Assembly: GCA_012845835.1 (NCBI GenBank) | Contig: JABAKD010000028.1 | Coordinates: forward strand, 14,044,648 to 14,108,647 | Direction of reading: 5' to 3' | DNA length: 64,000 nt | Source of the DNA: Undaria pinnatifida | Taxonomy: Eukaryota; Sar; Phaeophyceae; Laminariales; Alariaceae | Translations under genes and position numbers: made by a program | The notes under the pieces: model-generated | What the model was told of the DNA's origin: nothing | Seen by the model: the letters and a program-made list of their open reading frames with translations, nothing else | Database searches by the model: none | Part shown: in pieces, positions 1 to 10,147 of the stretch | How positions within the stretch are numbered: the first letter of the stretch is position 1 | Layout: each line of letters starts with the position of its first letter

Positions 1-30
1 TACCGGTACTATTAGACTAATAAGTTTGTA

Positions 31-230
31 CATACTACGTTGTTGGATCACAACGCACCCCCAGCTCAGGTCAGCCCGGTTATATATAGCTCAGCATTGC
101 AGCGCGGCATAGTGCGGTGCCGTGCCTTGCCCTTCGTTTTGCGGTGTTGTGTCGTGCGGCGCTGTGCGTTCTTTTGAACATACAGCAAGCAGTAGTACCA
201 GGTATGATACAGGTACCAGGTACCATTTAT
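31..230 (+). repeat. Direct repeat with GTGCGGTGCC-rich segment, copy 1
   Basis: The segment with TTGGATCACAA, GCCCAGCTCAG-like and GTGCGGTGCCGTG motifs matches 5005-5215 in the same orientation. Together the two copies bracket the family A copy and the mariner region. No ORF is evident. Confidence 0.6.
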
Positions 231-967
231 TATGTACGTGCCGTGTGCTCATCACACGTACTACTACTGCCGTTCAGAACGTGACATCAACAAGCATCTA
301 GCGCAGGGCAATTAGCTCTGCACAAACACCTCTTCTTGGCAACATTATTTCACCGCTCCAGCTTTTCTTAGCTTTCTTTCACACTTTAGTCTATTGGTTC
401 TCCCATTATTTCGTCAATTGAATGTTGCATTTTTTTTGTTTTTCATTTTTTTCATTGTTCATTTTCCACTATTGTCAACCCTAAATTTTATTCGTTGGAA
501 CTCGTTTTTCAGGTTCTGAACATTTTTGTTAACCTTTTTTTTGTTCAACTCTTTATTTCCAAGTAACTTTTGTTTTTGGGAGTTGAACTTGGAACTGTGT
601 TTCTTCGGGAGCGTCCATGCGAGGGAGTTTAACCTTCATTTTGATAGACGTCCATGCGAACTTTTTTGTAATGCGCCCAAGGGCGCACAGCGCAAGGCAA
701 CAACAGGAGGAGCAAGCTTAAGCTGTGGGCCAGTTATGACAATTAATTATTAATTTTTTTTCGTTTTTCAGTTGTTTCCTCGTTCATTTTTTACTGTTGA
801 TATCTCCTATAAATTTGATTCGTTTGATGAACTCGTTTTTCATCTTCTTCTGAACATTTACCATTAATTGGTCCAGCTTTTCTTTGATTTCTTGCTTGGA
901 GTTTTCACCATTCAACCGCTCGTACTCACAGCTGACGTTTTTCAATTTTTATATAAAATATTTAAAA
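231..967. other. T-rich non-coding stretch
   Basis: The segment is T-rich and holds short ORFs without recognisable domains. Several runs of T and repeated TTCATTTTTT...GTTGAACTCGTTTTTCA-like pieces (near 420-545 and 780-850) suggest an old local duplication. I see no gene. Confidence 0.4.
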
Positions 968-2080
968 AAATGAAAATACACTCCAACTGTGAGATCGAAG
1001 ATTTCGTCGAAACTCATCTTTGCAAGCTGTGTGTGATACTCCGATCGCGCGTATTACGAGTTGTGTGTCCTCATTAAGGATATAGGTCGGCGACTCCCCT
1101 TACAACTACAGTGTAGCTATCAGGGTCAACATGATGATTTTAGTCAGTCTGTGCGCGGAAACTATAAAACCCGTTTCTGAGGGGGACAAAGTCTGACAGC
1201 TGTGAAGGGAAATGTAACCTTTGATCAAGTGAATCTTGTAAGTCGAATAACCGGTGAGGGGTTGGGGCGGAGTTTTGAAGGACGTGGGGGCCTGGTTTTG
1301 ATCAAAAGCGAGCGGGTTTGGAGGAGAGGGGGGGGGGGGGGGGGGGGAAGGGGGCGATTTGTACATGTAAGCTATAAATCCTTTCGAGGGGATAAATCTG
1401 ACGGTTTTGGCATCAGTATATTATTGGGGGCGGGGGGGGGGCGGGGGGCGTGTGGGGCAGCTCAATATGTGCCTGGAAACTATACATTATTTTGAGGGGA
1501 TACATGTGACGGTTTTGGAAATAATACATCAGTTTATCATGTATATCCTGGGGTAAGTCGTACAATCAGTGAGTAAAGAGAGGGTGGAGTGTTCGAGGGG
1601 GTGGGGTTGGGATGGGTTGGGGGGGAGGTGGGGGGTGTGGGGGCGGGGGGGGGCGGGGGGGGGACGAAGGGCTTTAGGTGAGGGGTTTGTTATACGTGTG
1701 GTGCTAGGTCTAGGCGATGGTGCGGGTGATGAGGAAGGACGGGGCGTTCGAGGCGGGGGGGGGGGGGGGACACAGCGGCATGGATGGCTCTCGAAAGATA
1801 ATGAGGTGATATCCTGTGCGTGAAGTGTTTATTAATGTGGCGGATTTCGATATTTGGTGGGGCGTTCGAGTAAGGGAGAGCAAGAGGGGGGGGGAGGGGG
1901 GGGGGGGGATTTTTTAGGAGGTTTAGGTCACCAAAATATTCTAATACACTTCGGCTGTGAGATCAAAGATATGTAGCAGCTTGTTATACGCGTGGTGCTA
2001 GGTCTAGGCGATCGTGCAGGTGGTCGGAAAAGAGGGGGCGTTGGAGGGGGGGGGGGGGGGGGGAGGGAGGAAGGGCTTAA
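968..2080 (-). repeat. Family A G-tract repeat, copy A1
   Basis: It begins with the terminal module ACACTCCA(A/G)CTGTGAGATCGAAGAT and continues through GATACTCCGATCGCGCG, AGGTCGGCGACTCCCC and several G-tract-separated modules. Runs of G punctuate module joints at about 1330, 1430, 1640, 1760, 1890 and 2045. Small ORFs here are Gly-rich by-products of the G runs. Confidence 0.8.
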
Positions 2081-2116
2081 CATATATCGATTCTTTTCAG
2101 AGGATTTTTTTTTTCC

Positions 2117-2325
2117 CCGATGACGCCTGGATTCAACCAACGAAAACCAGGCTTGTAAGCGGACAGTCTATCTACTAGACCACAAAGTCACATTGCTACG
2201 TAATTTTTTTTTTGACAAGTAAATATCGATTTTTCATGAGGATCATTTTTTTTCGATGACACCCGGATTAGAACCAGCGAAGGCCACCAGGATTATACGC
2301 GGACAGTCTATGTACTAGACCACAA
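2117..2325 (-). repeat. Two tRNA-like (SINE-type) units left of the mariner
   Basis: Reading the minus strand, units at about 2117-2191 and 2256-2325 each carry an A-box-like TGGTCTAGTAGATAG segment and a B-box-like GGTTGAATCC segment. The first keeps a TGAC/GTCA closing stem. The anticodon region (CTTACAA) recalls valine tRNA, but the stems are too degenerate for a working tRNA. T-rich linkers separate the units. Confidence 0.5.
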
Positions 2326-2384
2326 TAATATGTCACAGCAGCAGTGATGTATCTACCAACTACCATTTTTTACCAAAAAATAAA

Positions 2385-4764
2385 TACTCTCTCCTCCGTT
2401 CCAGAATATAAGCCCGGTTTGGAAATTGGGGAATATAAGCGAGGTTTCTGCAATATTGGCAGAAATGTGCCGTTTGGGCACGGTGAACGTCGGACAACCT
2501 TGCCATACGATCACATATCACATTGGAGAGAGAGAAAAAAAAAATCCGCTCCATGGAGGGGGGATGGTGCATTATCATCCCCGGGGCAGGAAAATGGCGG
2601 AAATCGGGCATTTTTGTACCCAGCGGCAGGACATACTGCCTGTCAAGTGTGACAAGAGTACTGCGAAGAGCTGGAATTAGGCGTAACATTATTTAGACGA
2701 AAAAAAAACATGATGCCTCTCGAAAAGGGAGGGGACATTTTACTCCCATCCCCGTGTTGGCGTAAGCATAGAAAACCAACTTGACCCGCGCCCCGAATCA
2801 GCTGCCTGTTCTGCGCATGCCCTTCAGCCTTGGTAGCCAGACAACTCTACTCCTCGCAGCCGTCTCCGTCTACACAGTACGGCGACATTTCTCTGCAATA
2901 GGCCGCCCCTTGCCCCACCGCAGACGCTCCCTGTTACCACGGAGTACTTCTCGGTCACACTTGATCTACTCCGAGTATTCTGTACACCGCAACCACCTCA
3001 TTCTACACGGCCGCCGTTCCTTACACCCCTGCGGCCCCCCCTCCCTGTCCTGCAGCAGCCCCCTCTCGCCGCCTCGAAGCCGCCCCTCGCCCCCCCGCAG
3101 CCGCCCCTCCCCGCCCTGAAGCCGCCCCTCGCCCTCCTGCAGCCCCCCCGTGCCCCCCTGCAGCCGCCCCTTGCTTGCCTCTCCAGCGCCGCGAGTGCCT
3201 CCCTTCCTTTCAGCCACGCCTCCTCGGATACGGGGTACCGCCAAGGGATTGGTGTCCCTCTACGCGCAGCAGTGTCCTTCCTCAAGTGGGGCAGCTTGTA
3301 GATGTTGTCCCCGTCGCAAAGCAGGATCTGCTCCAAGCAGGCCTGGAGCGAGGTCCACACCTTGCCTAGCTTGCCCGAATCCGAGGCCGCCCATGCGAGT
3401 TCGACCTCGTGGAGGAGATCATCTATGGTTTTGGCTCGAGTGCGGTCCTGTAGGGACTGGATAGACGCGAAGAAACCCAGGTCCAGGATGTTGGTGTCAG
3501 GGCTGTTGGGTGGCTGGTTGATAAGGCGGATATCGAACCCGTCCGCTAAACACGCCTCACGCAAATCCTCATCTTCGTTGATACGGTGCGGCTTGGCGTT
3601 GTCTTCTTGCTGGATGTAGATGGTGCTGCGCCGTGTGGCAGCCGGCCACTTTTCCTTGATGACGGGGATCACGCCGTTGATGAGCTTCTCCTTGTACGTT
3701 TCCTTCGTGACCTCCACACAGTTGTTGTTGGTGACCATACTCCCAGCAGCACGGTTCCGGCTGCTGCGTACCGCCTGCACCCTTTCAGTGAAGGCCCACA
3801 AGCCGATCTTGCCATCGAAGAGGGAGTTGATGGCCGGGTTGTGTCGCGGGCGAGCAACAGCAGCAAGGAACATAATCTTCGTCATGAACCTTTTGCTCTG
3901 AGCCTTGCGGACAGGGGCCTCCTCGCCGTCGCACAAATAGAACCTCTGCCCATCGTTGAACAGACAGAACCATTTCTCATCCACGTGCACGAAGTCGTCG
4001 AAGTCGTGGAGTACCCGGGAAGGGCCTGCCCTCACTGCAGCAAGCCACCGCAACACCCACCGCAGCCTTTCTTTCCTGCCCTCAGGGGTGAGGTACGGCT
4101 TGATAGAGTTCGACTGTGCCCTCAAGCCAAGCGCCTTGAGGTTGTTGTGGAGCGTGGTCGTGGGAATCCCGAGCGCCGCGGCCAAGCGGCGCTGTGTGGT
4201 GCGTTCGTTCGGCGGAATGTCCAGCAGGCGGGACTGTAGGGTCTCAACATCAAGTCCCTTTCGGCCGCTGTTCTCCTTGCGTTCGTTCCCTATGTACGCA
4301 GTGGGGTCTCCACTTTCCACCCGCTCCTCGTGCTTCCGCCATATCCTCTTGATGGTCTCCCAGTGGCACCCGTACTTCTCGGCGGCCTCCTGGAACGAAC
4401 CATGCCGCCGGACACCATCTTTGCTGCTGGCGAGGAGGTGGCGAACCACCTCTTCTCTCTGCGAAATGTTGAAATTCTTGCGTTTTTGGCCCTGAGAGGC
4501 ACTTCCAGCAGCAGACATGTCTCAACAGCAGATGGGTAGGCGTTTCATCGGAGCTCCAAAGTTGGGGTGGTGGAATCGGGCGTGGTCTGCTGGGGTGCAA
4601 CACACTTTTGTGATGGGGTGTGAAAAAGACTGCTGTTCTGGACGCCGCGCGCGGCAGCGGCGGAACCAACAAAAAAAACGGTTCGGGAAAAGACTTCTTC
4701 TGCAGACCGGAGTTACGCCGCTTTTTGCCCAAACCGGGCTTAAATTCTGGAACGGGGGGAGATA
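2385..4764 (-). mobile_element. Tc1/mariner element with plant-type DD39D transposase
   Basis: Terminal inverted repeats lie at about 2387-2423 and 4731-4762. Both share the core CCGTTCCAGAAT-TAAGCCCGGTTTGG after a CT-rich tip. TA dinucleotides at 2385-2386 and 4763-4764 fit the TA target duplication of this superfamily. The tip resembles the CTCCCTCCGTTCC ends known from plant mariner and Stowaway elements. One long minus-strand ORF fills the interior. The element looks structurally complete and perhaps recently active. Confidence 0.88.
2998..4518 (-). CDS. Mariner-like transposase, DD39D, intact
   Basis: This 506-residue ORF would cut and paste its own element at TA sites. The N-terminal third (about 15-150) carries helix-turn-helix-like DNA-binding regions. 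The catalytic acids are visible: D180 in VHVDEKWF, D306 in IQQEDNAKPH and D346 in NSPDTNILDLGFF. That leaves 39 residues between the second and third, the spacing of plant mariner-like elements. KLPHLRK at about 408 matches the usual family C-terminus. Residues 449-506 form an extra Arg-Gly-Gly-rich tail of short repeats, absent from typical relatives. The start is the first Met, 246 bases inside the right terminal repeat. No frame break is visible. Confidence 0.92.
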   Translation of the reverse strand: MSAAGSASQGQKRKNFNISQREEVVRHLLASSKDGVRRHGSFQEAAEKYGCHWETIKRIWRKHEERVESGDPTAYIGNERKENSGRKGLDVETLQSRLLDIPPNERTTQRRLAAALGIPTTTLHNNLKALGLRAQSNSIKPYLTPEGRKERLRWVLRWLAAVRAGPSRVLHDFDDFVHVDEKWFCLFNDGQRFYLCDGEEAPVRKAQSKRFMTKIMFLAAVARPRHNPAINSLFDGKIGLWAFTERVQAVRSSRNRAAGSMVTNNNCVEVTKETYKEKLINGVIPVIKEKWPAATRRSTIYIQQEDNAKPHRINEDEDLREACLADGFDIRLINQPPNSPDTNILDLGFFASIQSLQDRTRAKTIDDLLHEVELAWAASDSGKLGKVWTSLQACLEQILLCDGDNIYKLPHLRKDTAARRGTPIPWRYPVSEEAWLKGREALAALERQARGGCRGARGGCRRARGGFRAGRGGCGGARGGFEAARGGCCRTGRGGRRGVRNGGRVE

Positions 4765-4819
4765 CAAACCTGGTGTAGTAGTACCGGTATGTACTACTAT
4801 AGACTAAGCCTCAAGGTCT

Positions 4820-4968
4820 TCTCGTAGGTTCGAATCCCGGTGTCATCGGGGGAAGAAAGAAAATGATCCTCATAAAAAAAAAAAGATATCAACGTGACTT
4901 TGTGGCCTTCTAGTGGATAGACTGTCCACTTATAAGCCTGGTGTTCTTTGGTTGAATCCAGGGGTCAT
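4820..4968 (+). repeat. Two tRNA-like units right of the mariner, inverted
   Basis: A B-box-like GGTTCGAATCC lies at about 4828. A fuller unit at 4894-4968 has TGAC...GTCA ends, an A-box-like TGGCCTTCTAGTGGATAG and a B-box-like GGTTGAATCC. These match the pair at 2117-2325 in opposite orientation, so the mariner lies in the spacer of an inverted duplication. Confidence 0.5.
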
Positions 4969-5004
4969 ATGAGAAAAAAAATGATCCTCCATGAAAAAAA
5001 TGAG

Positions 5005-5215
5005 TACATACTATCAGGTACTACGCTGTTGGATCACAATACACGCCCAGCTCAGATCAGTCCGGCTTTATACAGCCCAGCAGCGCAGCGTAGCGCCGTG
5101 CGGAGCCGTGCGGTGCGGTGCCGTGTGCCCTGGTGCTGTGTCGTGCTGCGCTGTGTCCTTTCTTTCGAACATAGACTGGAGCAGTACCGGGTATAATACG
5201 TGTTGTTGTGTACTA
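5005..5215 (+). repeat. Direct repeat with GTGCGGTGCC-rich segment, copy 2
   Basis: This is the partner of 31-230. Shared landmarks are TACTACGCTGTTGGATCACAA, CAGCTCAGATCAG, GTGCGGTGCCGTG and a terminal CAGTACCGGGTATAATAC. Confidence 0.6.
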
Positions 5216-6369
5216 TAATAGTCTATACTTATCTTATTTTTATTTTTCTACATGTATTCGATCTACATGCTGAATTACTCTCGCGAAAAACATGAAGGCA
5301 TGTACCGTACGTAGTGGGGAGGGGGCAGGAGGGCACGCTACGTGACCCCTGATCTGAGTTACACTACTACTGGGAGGGAGGGCGAGAGTAGTGCAAGGAT
5401 GGGGTGGAAAAAAAATAGACTCAAAATCGAGAACAACAGCTTTTCAAGGCTAAAATCGCCATGCGACCGCAATTTGTACAAAAACAAGCTCGACCTCATC
5501 AGGATTGATCTATACAGCAGGTGGTGGTACACAGAGCGTCAAAGATAAAAAAAAATCGCACATAATTAGAACGGTGAAATCGCCATGTTGATGTATGTAT
5601 GTCCCGGCATACAACACATCCATATATTGCCCACAACTGAAATAAGGTCAATGAGCGCCTGCTCCGACTTGTGCCAGGGTGATTTTGAATCGGAATATCG
5701 CCACTGTACCGCTGTAATTAATTGTTGATGTAGCTCGTCTGTTAGTCGAGTATCATAGTATTATGCAAGAAAATCCGCGAAAACATTAGACTAGAGTGCT
5801 TAGGTTTTACCCAATTAGCGAATGAAGACGCGAGTTTCAGCAAAATTTTTCTGTGTCGCATTATTAGTGACAAAGTCGTGGTTAGAGTAATGCATGATTC
5901 TTCGACCATTACGCGTGTCAGATACGCAGTGTTTCGGCCTCATTGCAGGCGTTTTCCCACGGTTATTGAATATGCTCGTCGTGTCGTGCCAGTCTTGTAG
6001 TCCCATTTATTACGTCGTTTTACTTTGAACACCTCTTTTTCGTTGGAAATTGTACATATTATAGCCGGGGGGGGCTGAATCCTGCATGCAAATAGCTCTA
6101 TAATTCGTGCATGAATTCATATTGCGTTTGGTGCTGCTGTTCTGCCGTCAAATAGCAAGACATAGAATAGGGGGTTTCTCTTATTCTCATTTTGAGCGTG
6201 CCTGCTCAGCACGCCAACCTGATGTTAGCTCAAAAAATCGAGTTTTTGTGCGATTTATCATTCAAATAGCTGGTCGAATTGCGTTCACATTGCAAATGTT
6301 TGCCGAATACGGAAGTATGCGAGAAAACTCGAGTTAGTCGAAGCAATGATGAGCTTATTGGGTCAAGGC
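5216..6369. other. No gene seen
   Basis: About 1.15 kb of moderately AT-rich sequence with only short ORFs lacking motifs. There are no strong repeats apart from short A and G runs. Confidence 0.5.
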
Positions 6370-7015
6370 CTACCTGCCAATCACGAGTATGCCAATGGGG
6401 TCGGGGTTGATACGCCGTGCGGGAAGGTATCGACCCGGGAGATCATCGTTATAGCTCCCGCTAGCTAGTTCCCGCGTCGTTGGAGCTGTAGATATGATGA
6501 GAATTTCTGACCCGGGGATGAGGCCATATCTCCCCCGTGTGCGACGGAACTGCCCCCCGTTGATTGGTGAGCCTCTATCATCCCCCTAGAGTGTGAGGCG
6601 GCGCCGTGGAGCTCCAACCAATCAGCGATTTTAGACAACGGAGTTGGGGTTTCCACGCCGTGAAGGGCGGTGACGACCCGAGAGAACTCGGTTTTATTCC
6701 CCGGTTTGTCTATTTTCTAAAGATATAGAATTAACTCCGGAACAGGGATGCGACCCTGCCGTCCCCGGGTCGACCTGGCTCTATAATATACGACCCCCAG
6801 CCAATCACAGATCGGCCGGTAGGTGGGGTTGGGGATTATTTCCACACTGTGCGGGGAGGTATCAATCCTGGTGGTGATATCCGTGTTCGCTCCCGGGTTG
6901 TCGAAGATGTATATGTAATGTGTGTGTGAATGGGTTATGATCGTGGCATGGGACCCTGTCGTCCCCAGGTATCGGTTAACTTCTCTACGATTCCCGGCCA
7001 ATGAGCGACTAGCGA
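6370..7015. repeat. Diverged repeats of about 200 bp with CCAATCA boxes
   Basis: Four units carry CCAATCACGAG, CCAATCAGCGA, CCAATCACAGA and CCAATGAGCGA at about 6376, 6615, 6799 and 6999. Each lies near a GTTGGGG...GTGCGGG(A)AGGTATC-like or GACCC-type segment. No ORF is credible. Function is unknown; the even spacing points to old tandem duplication. Confidence 0.4.
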
Positions 7016-7648
7016 TTAGACAAGAGGCCATACATACCAGGAAATACATGTTTTTTATATTTCCGTCCAAAACTCGAGCCTGAAATTCTTAACTGCGAAG
7101 TTGTTGGCGCAATGCTATCGCGCATTTTGAATCCTCTATCTACCAGATAGCAACAAGTAGCAGCATTATAGTAGCATTGAAGAAATTGAATGACGAAGGC
7201 AGCGACACCGTGTTTCACGCCTAGAACACCGTCAGCAAGTCTCTCCACGATTAGAATATTCACAGACAGACAGTTGGTCTGCGAGCCTCGCATCTAGATA
7301 CTATCATGCATGGTGTAGCAGAAGCTGGCTCAGTGCGCGCCTCTCAGTGGCTACGTACCTCTAGAGAAAACACCGCATATAATTGGCCGCCCGCTGGCCC
7401 TGGATGCTTGGTTGAGTCAAAACATGTAGAAACGCACTCGAAACGTCTCTTCGTGGCCAGACTCGACAGTCAGCTTGTGTGGGCTCGAGATCAGACTCAC
7501 GCAAAAAAAGACAGAAGTAAGTAGTCCACTGTTGGTCTATGTCGATCCCTTGGCATTTCTTTACATTCTACACCCACCCGTAGACTATGTGTTGTGTGGT
7601 AACCGCATTGAATCGAACGAATCGAAGTGCTGACCTGCCCTACCTAGA

Positions 7649-7680
7649 GCATGGGTGCCGGCATTCGCCGGCACCCATGC
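7649..7680. repeat. Perfect 14-bp hairpin
   Basis: The arms GCATGGGTGCCGGC and GCCGGCACCCATGC flank a four-base ATTC loop. The arms match perfectly and are GC-rich. No gene end or terminal repeat is apparent beside it. Confidence 0.85.
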
Positions 7681-7734
7681 GGAGCCCTTGTATCACAGTA
7701 TTATCCTTTCCAGCCATCTATGCCGTACGTAGCT

Positions 7735-8402
7735 CCAGTGCATGTATTATAACTCTTGCCTTCCCGCCCCCTCCTTCCCCGTCACCCCCACCATCGCCTA
7801 GACCTAGTACCACACGTAATTTACTAGATTCCCACCAGGTATACATTCATGCGACCCAAAAATAGTTTTGAAATTCCCTACGCCCCCCTCCCCCCTCGAA
7901 ACCTCCGGAATATAATAAACTGATTGATGCATTCCATCCACATCCGTCAGACTAGTCACCTTAAGGGGGTTATGATTTCCGCGCACAGGTTGAGTTGCCC
8001 CCCCCCCCCCACCCCCACCCCCCCCGTTCCCCCCTCCTTTTCAACCCCCCCGCGCCCCGGCCCCCGGCCCCCACACCCTTCAAAATTCCGCCCTCCCCTC
8101 ACAGGATATTCGACTTACAGGATATACTTGATAAACGAATGCAATCCTTTCCACAACAACAGCTGTTAGATTTTGCCCCCCTCGAAAACGGGTTTATGAA
8201 ACGTTTCCGGGCACAGACTGGTTAACATCACTTTGTTAACCCTGTTTCAAGCTACACTGTAATTCCAAGGGGAGTCGCCGACCTATTTACCCTTGATGAG
8301 GACACACACGGTAATACGCGCGATCGAAGCAAGACACACAGCTTGCAAAGGTGAGTTTCGACGAAATCTTCGATCTCACAGCTGGGAAAGCGTATTATTT
8401 TT
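7735..8402 (+). repeat. Family A copy A2
   Basis: This copy is in the opposite orientation to A1, so its tracts read as C. The CCATCGCCTAGACCTAG module is followed by a C-rich block near 7999-8080 and the terminal module ending CGATCTCACAGCTGG near 8390. Confidence 0.75.
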
Positions 8403-8737
8403 ATGTTGTAGTACTCAGCAGTACTCAGCATGCTATCAATTTTGGCGAAATAAACTCAAAGTAATGCCAACTATAAATAGGGCACGTTTTTATGGCACCA
8501 TTCGACGGGAGTCGACGAGGGAAGAACATGCTGAAATGTTCTCGCGACACAAATCAAGGCACGTACCGTAGTGGGGCAGTAGAGCTTACCACTTTTTGAA
8601 TAACATGGTTGACGCACACTGTGTACGAGAAGAAGGGGTTTTCACCGTACCGTACAATGGTTGCTGCGTTTCATTCGGTTAGGGTTAGGGTACATATGAT
8701 TTTAAGGGTTCGTCAACCATGTTGCAGTACTGGGCCC

Positions 8738-8875
8738 GCTAGAGTGCAGGTGCCCGCTATAGTGCAGGTGAAATCTCTGGACACACACAGCGCCCTCAAT
8801 AGTGCAGGATCTGCACTATTGAGGAAGATCCCGCTATAGTGCAGGTTAGGCACCGCGGTGCTCTGAAATAGTGCA
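8738..8875. repeat. Cluster of TAGTGCAGG iterons with a palindrome
   Basis: Six copies of a (T/A)(A/G)AGTGCAGG-like or TAGTGCAGG motif occur within about 140 bases, five direct and one inverted. The inverted pair forms a perfect 13-bp hairpin at 8794-8824 (CCTCAATAGTGCA, loop GGATC). The cluster sits just upstream of the zinc-finger ORF. Confidence 0.75.
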
Positions 8876-8983
8876 GGTTGGACACACACATGGACAGACA
8901 AACAGCGGACAGACGCAGCTCAGAAACGAGGGTACACGTGCTGCTGCAGATTCGAAGAGCTCTATGCAGCGCAGAGGCGCACC

Positions 8984-9377
8984 ATGCCTTGTGCGGACGG
9001 TGAACCGTGCCATCAACAGGACAGAACGCCGCAAGCCCCTCATGGCCACGTCTGTCAGGGAGGATGTGGCGGGCGGGTCCATGGTATTTGCGACAGCGTG
9101 TTGGACGACAACGAAACGAAGCGCATCTGCAGCACGTGCGTCGCCGAGGCTGGCAAGCGCGAAGCGACACCAGCTGAAGGTGCTGGGGCGGGACCCTGAC
9201 GATGAGGTGGTAGAGGCTCTTCGACTGGACGAGGTGGACGAAACGGCGGCACTGCTGGCTGGAACGCATGTATCTTCCGGCTGCGAGGAGGAGGACGAAG
9301 AGGAGGACGACTGTGGCGATGAGAACACGGGGGGCGAGCGCCGTGCTCCACCGGCTTATGATGAGCTGTCGTCTTAA
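8984..9377 (+). pseudogene. Broken Cys/His zinc-finger ORF with acidic tail
   Basis: One frame (8984 to about 9180) encodes a compact Cys/His cluster: HGHVCQGGCGGRVHGICD followed by CSTCV about 15 residues later, reminiscent of a PHD or zinc-ribbon fold. From about 9180 another frame continues plausibly as VLGRDPDDEVVEALRLDE and a Glu/Asp-rich tail ending YDELSS at 9377. One frameshift near 9180 would join them, so I read it as one decayed gene. It could be the C-terminus of a transposase or a small host protein; I cannot identify it. Confidence 0.45.
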
Positions 9378-10008
9378 TTCGGCGTCCTGGAAGCGGCAGC
9401 AGAGGAGAGTGGCAACGGGGACGTGGCGTTCTACCTAACGAGAGCAAAAATGGCGAACCAAGACAAACAAACTACGAATGTCCTACAACTTTTGTTTTTC
9501 GCCTGCGCCGGGCTTACAACGCCACTTCACATCCTTGCTGGCAGAGATGTTCAGTGACGCCCTCGTTCATCCATGGTTGAAATACGGGAACCACGTCGAC
9601 GAAACGCCTGGGACAGGCTGGTTGTGCGACTATATGTTGAGATCGACTACCTCGACATATGCTTTGTTATAAGCTGTACAGTACGGGACATAAGACGGCC
9701 ATTTCCAATGCGACATAGACTGGCGAGGCATCCTAGAGTATTCACAAAACTCCTCTTATTATAGCGTACTACGATGCCAAGCTCAAGGCGGAGCGCAAAG
9801 TCCAATCGACTAACAAGTGCATAATCTAAATGTTACCGTCCTCTGCATGTGATGCCTTTCCCCTGTTCTCGTCTTCTCGCTTGTCTAGGCGTGTGCTGCA
9901 TACATATCTATATACCAGGTACATGGTTATATATTTTTTATACTAGCCGTTGTACTTCACAATTTAAACTCAAATCGGGGCGACATTCGCCGTGTCACGG
10001 GAGGCGAT
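9378..10008. other. Presumed upstream region of the transporter
   Basis: No coding is recognised. Part may be 3' continuation of the zinc-finger remnant. ATATATTTTTTATACTAG near 9930 is AT-rich and lies about 80 bases before the transporter ATG, so it could contribute to a promoter. This rests on position only. Confidence 0.25.
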
Positions 10009-10147
10009 ATGGCTCCGTTTCCGTATGTGCCCATCGCGGTGATCGTGGCTAGTCTCGTCAGCGACCAAGTTATCCAGATGAGCGTGTTTTCGTACGCGGG
10101 GTTCATGGTGGAAGACTTGGGTGCTGTTGACGACAAGGACAAAGCCG
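10009..10147 (+). CDS. Transporter exon 1
   Basis: It starts at an ATG and encodes the first transmembrane segment followed by [11 protein letters not shown]. It ends after one base of a glycine codon at a GTGAGA donor. Joining to exon 2 completes the glycine of KAGYYAG, a junction typical of ZIFL-like proteins. Confidence 0.8.

Noticed and set aside
3586-4239. 217-residue plus-strand ORF inside the mariner
   Set aside because: It is antisense to the intact transposase, which has all catalytic motifs. This is a GC-rich shadow frame.
8676-8692. Telomere-like GGTTAGGGTTAGGG
   Set aside because: There are only about two units, too few to indicate a telomere or interstitial array.
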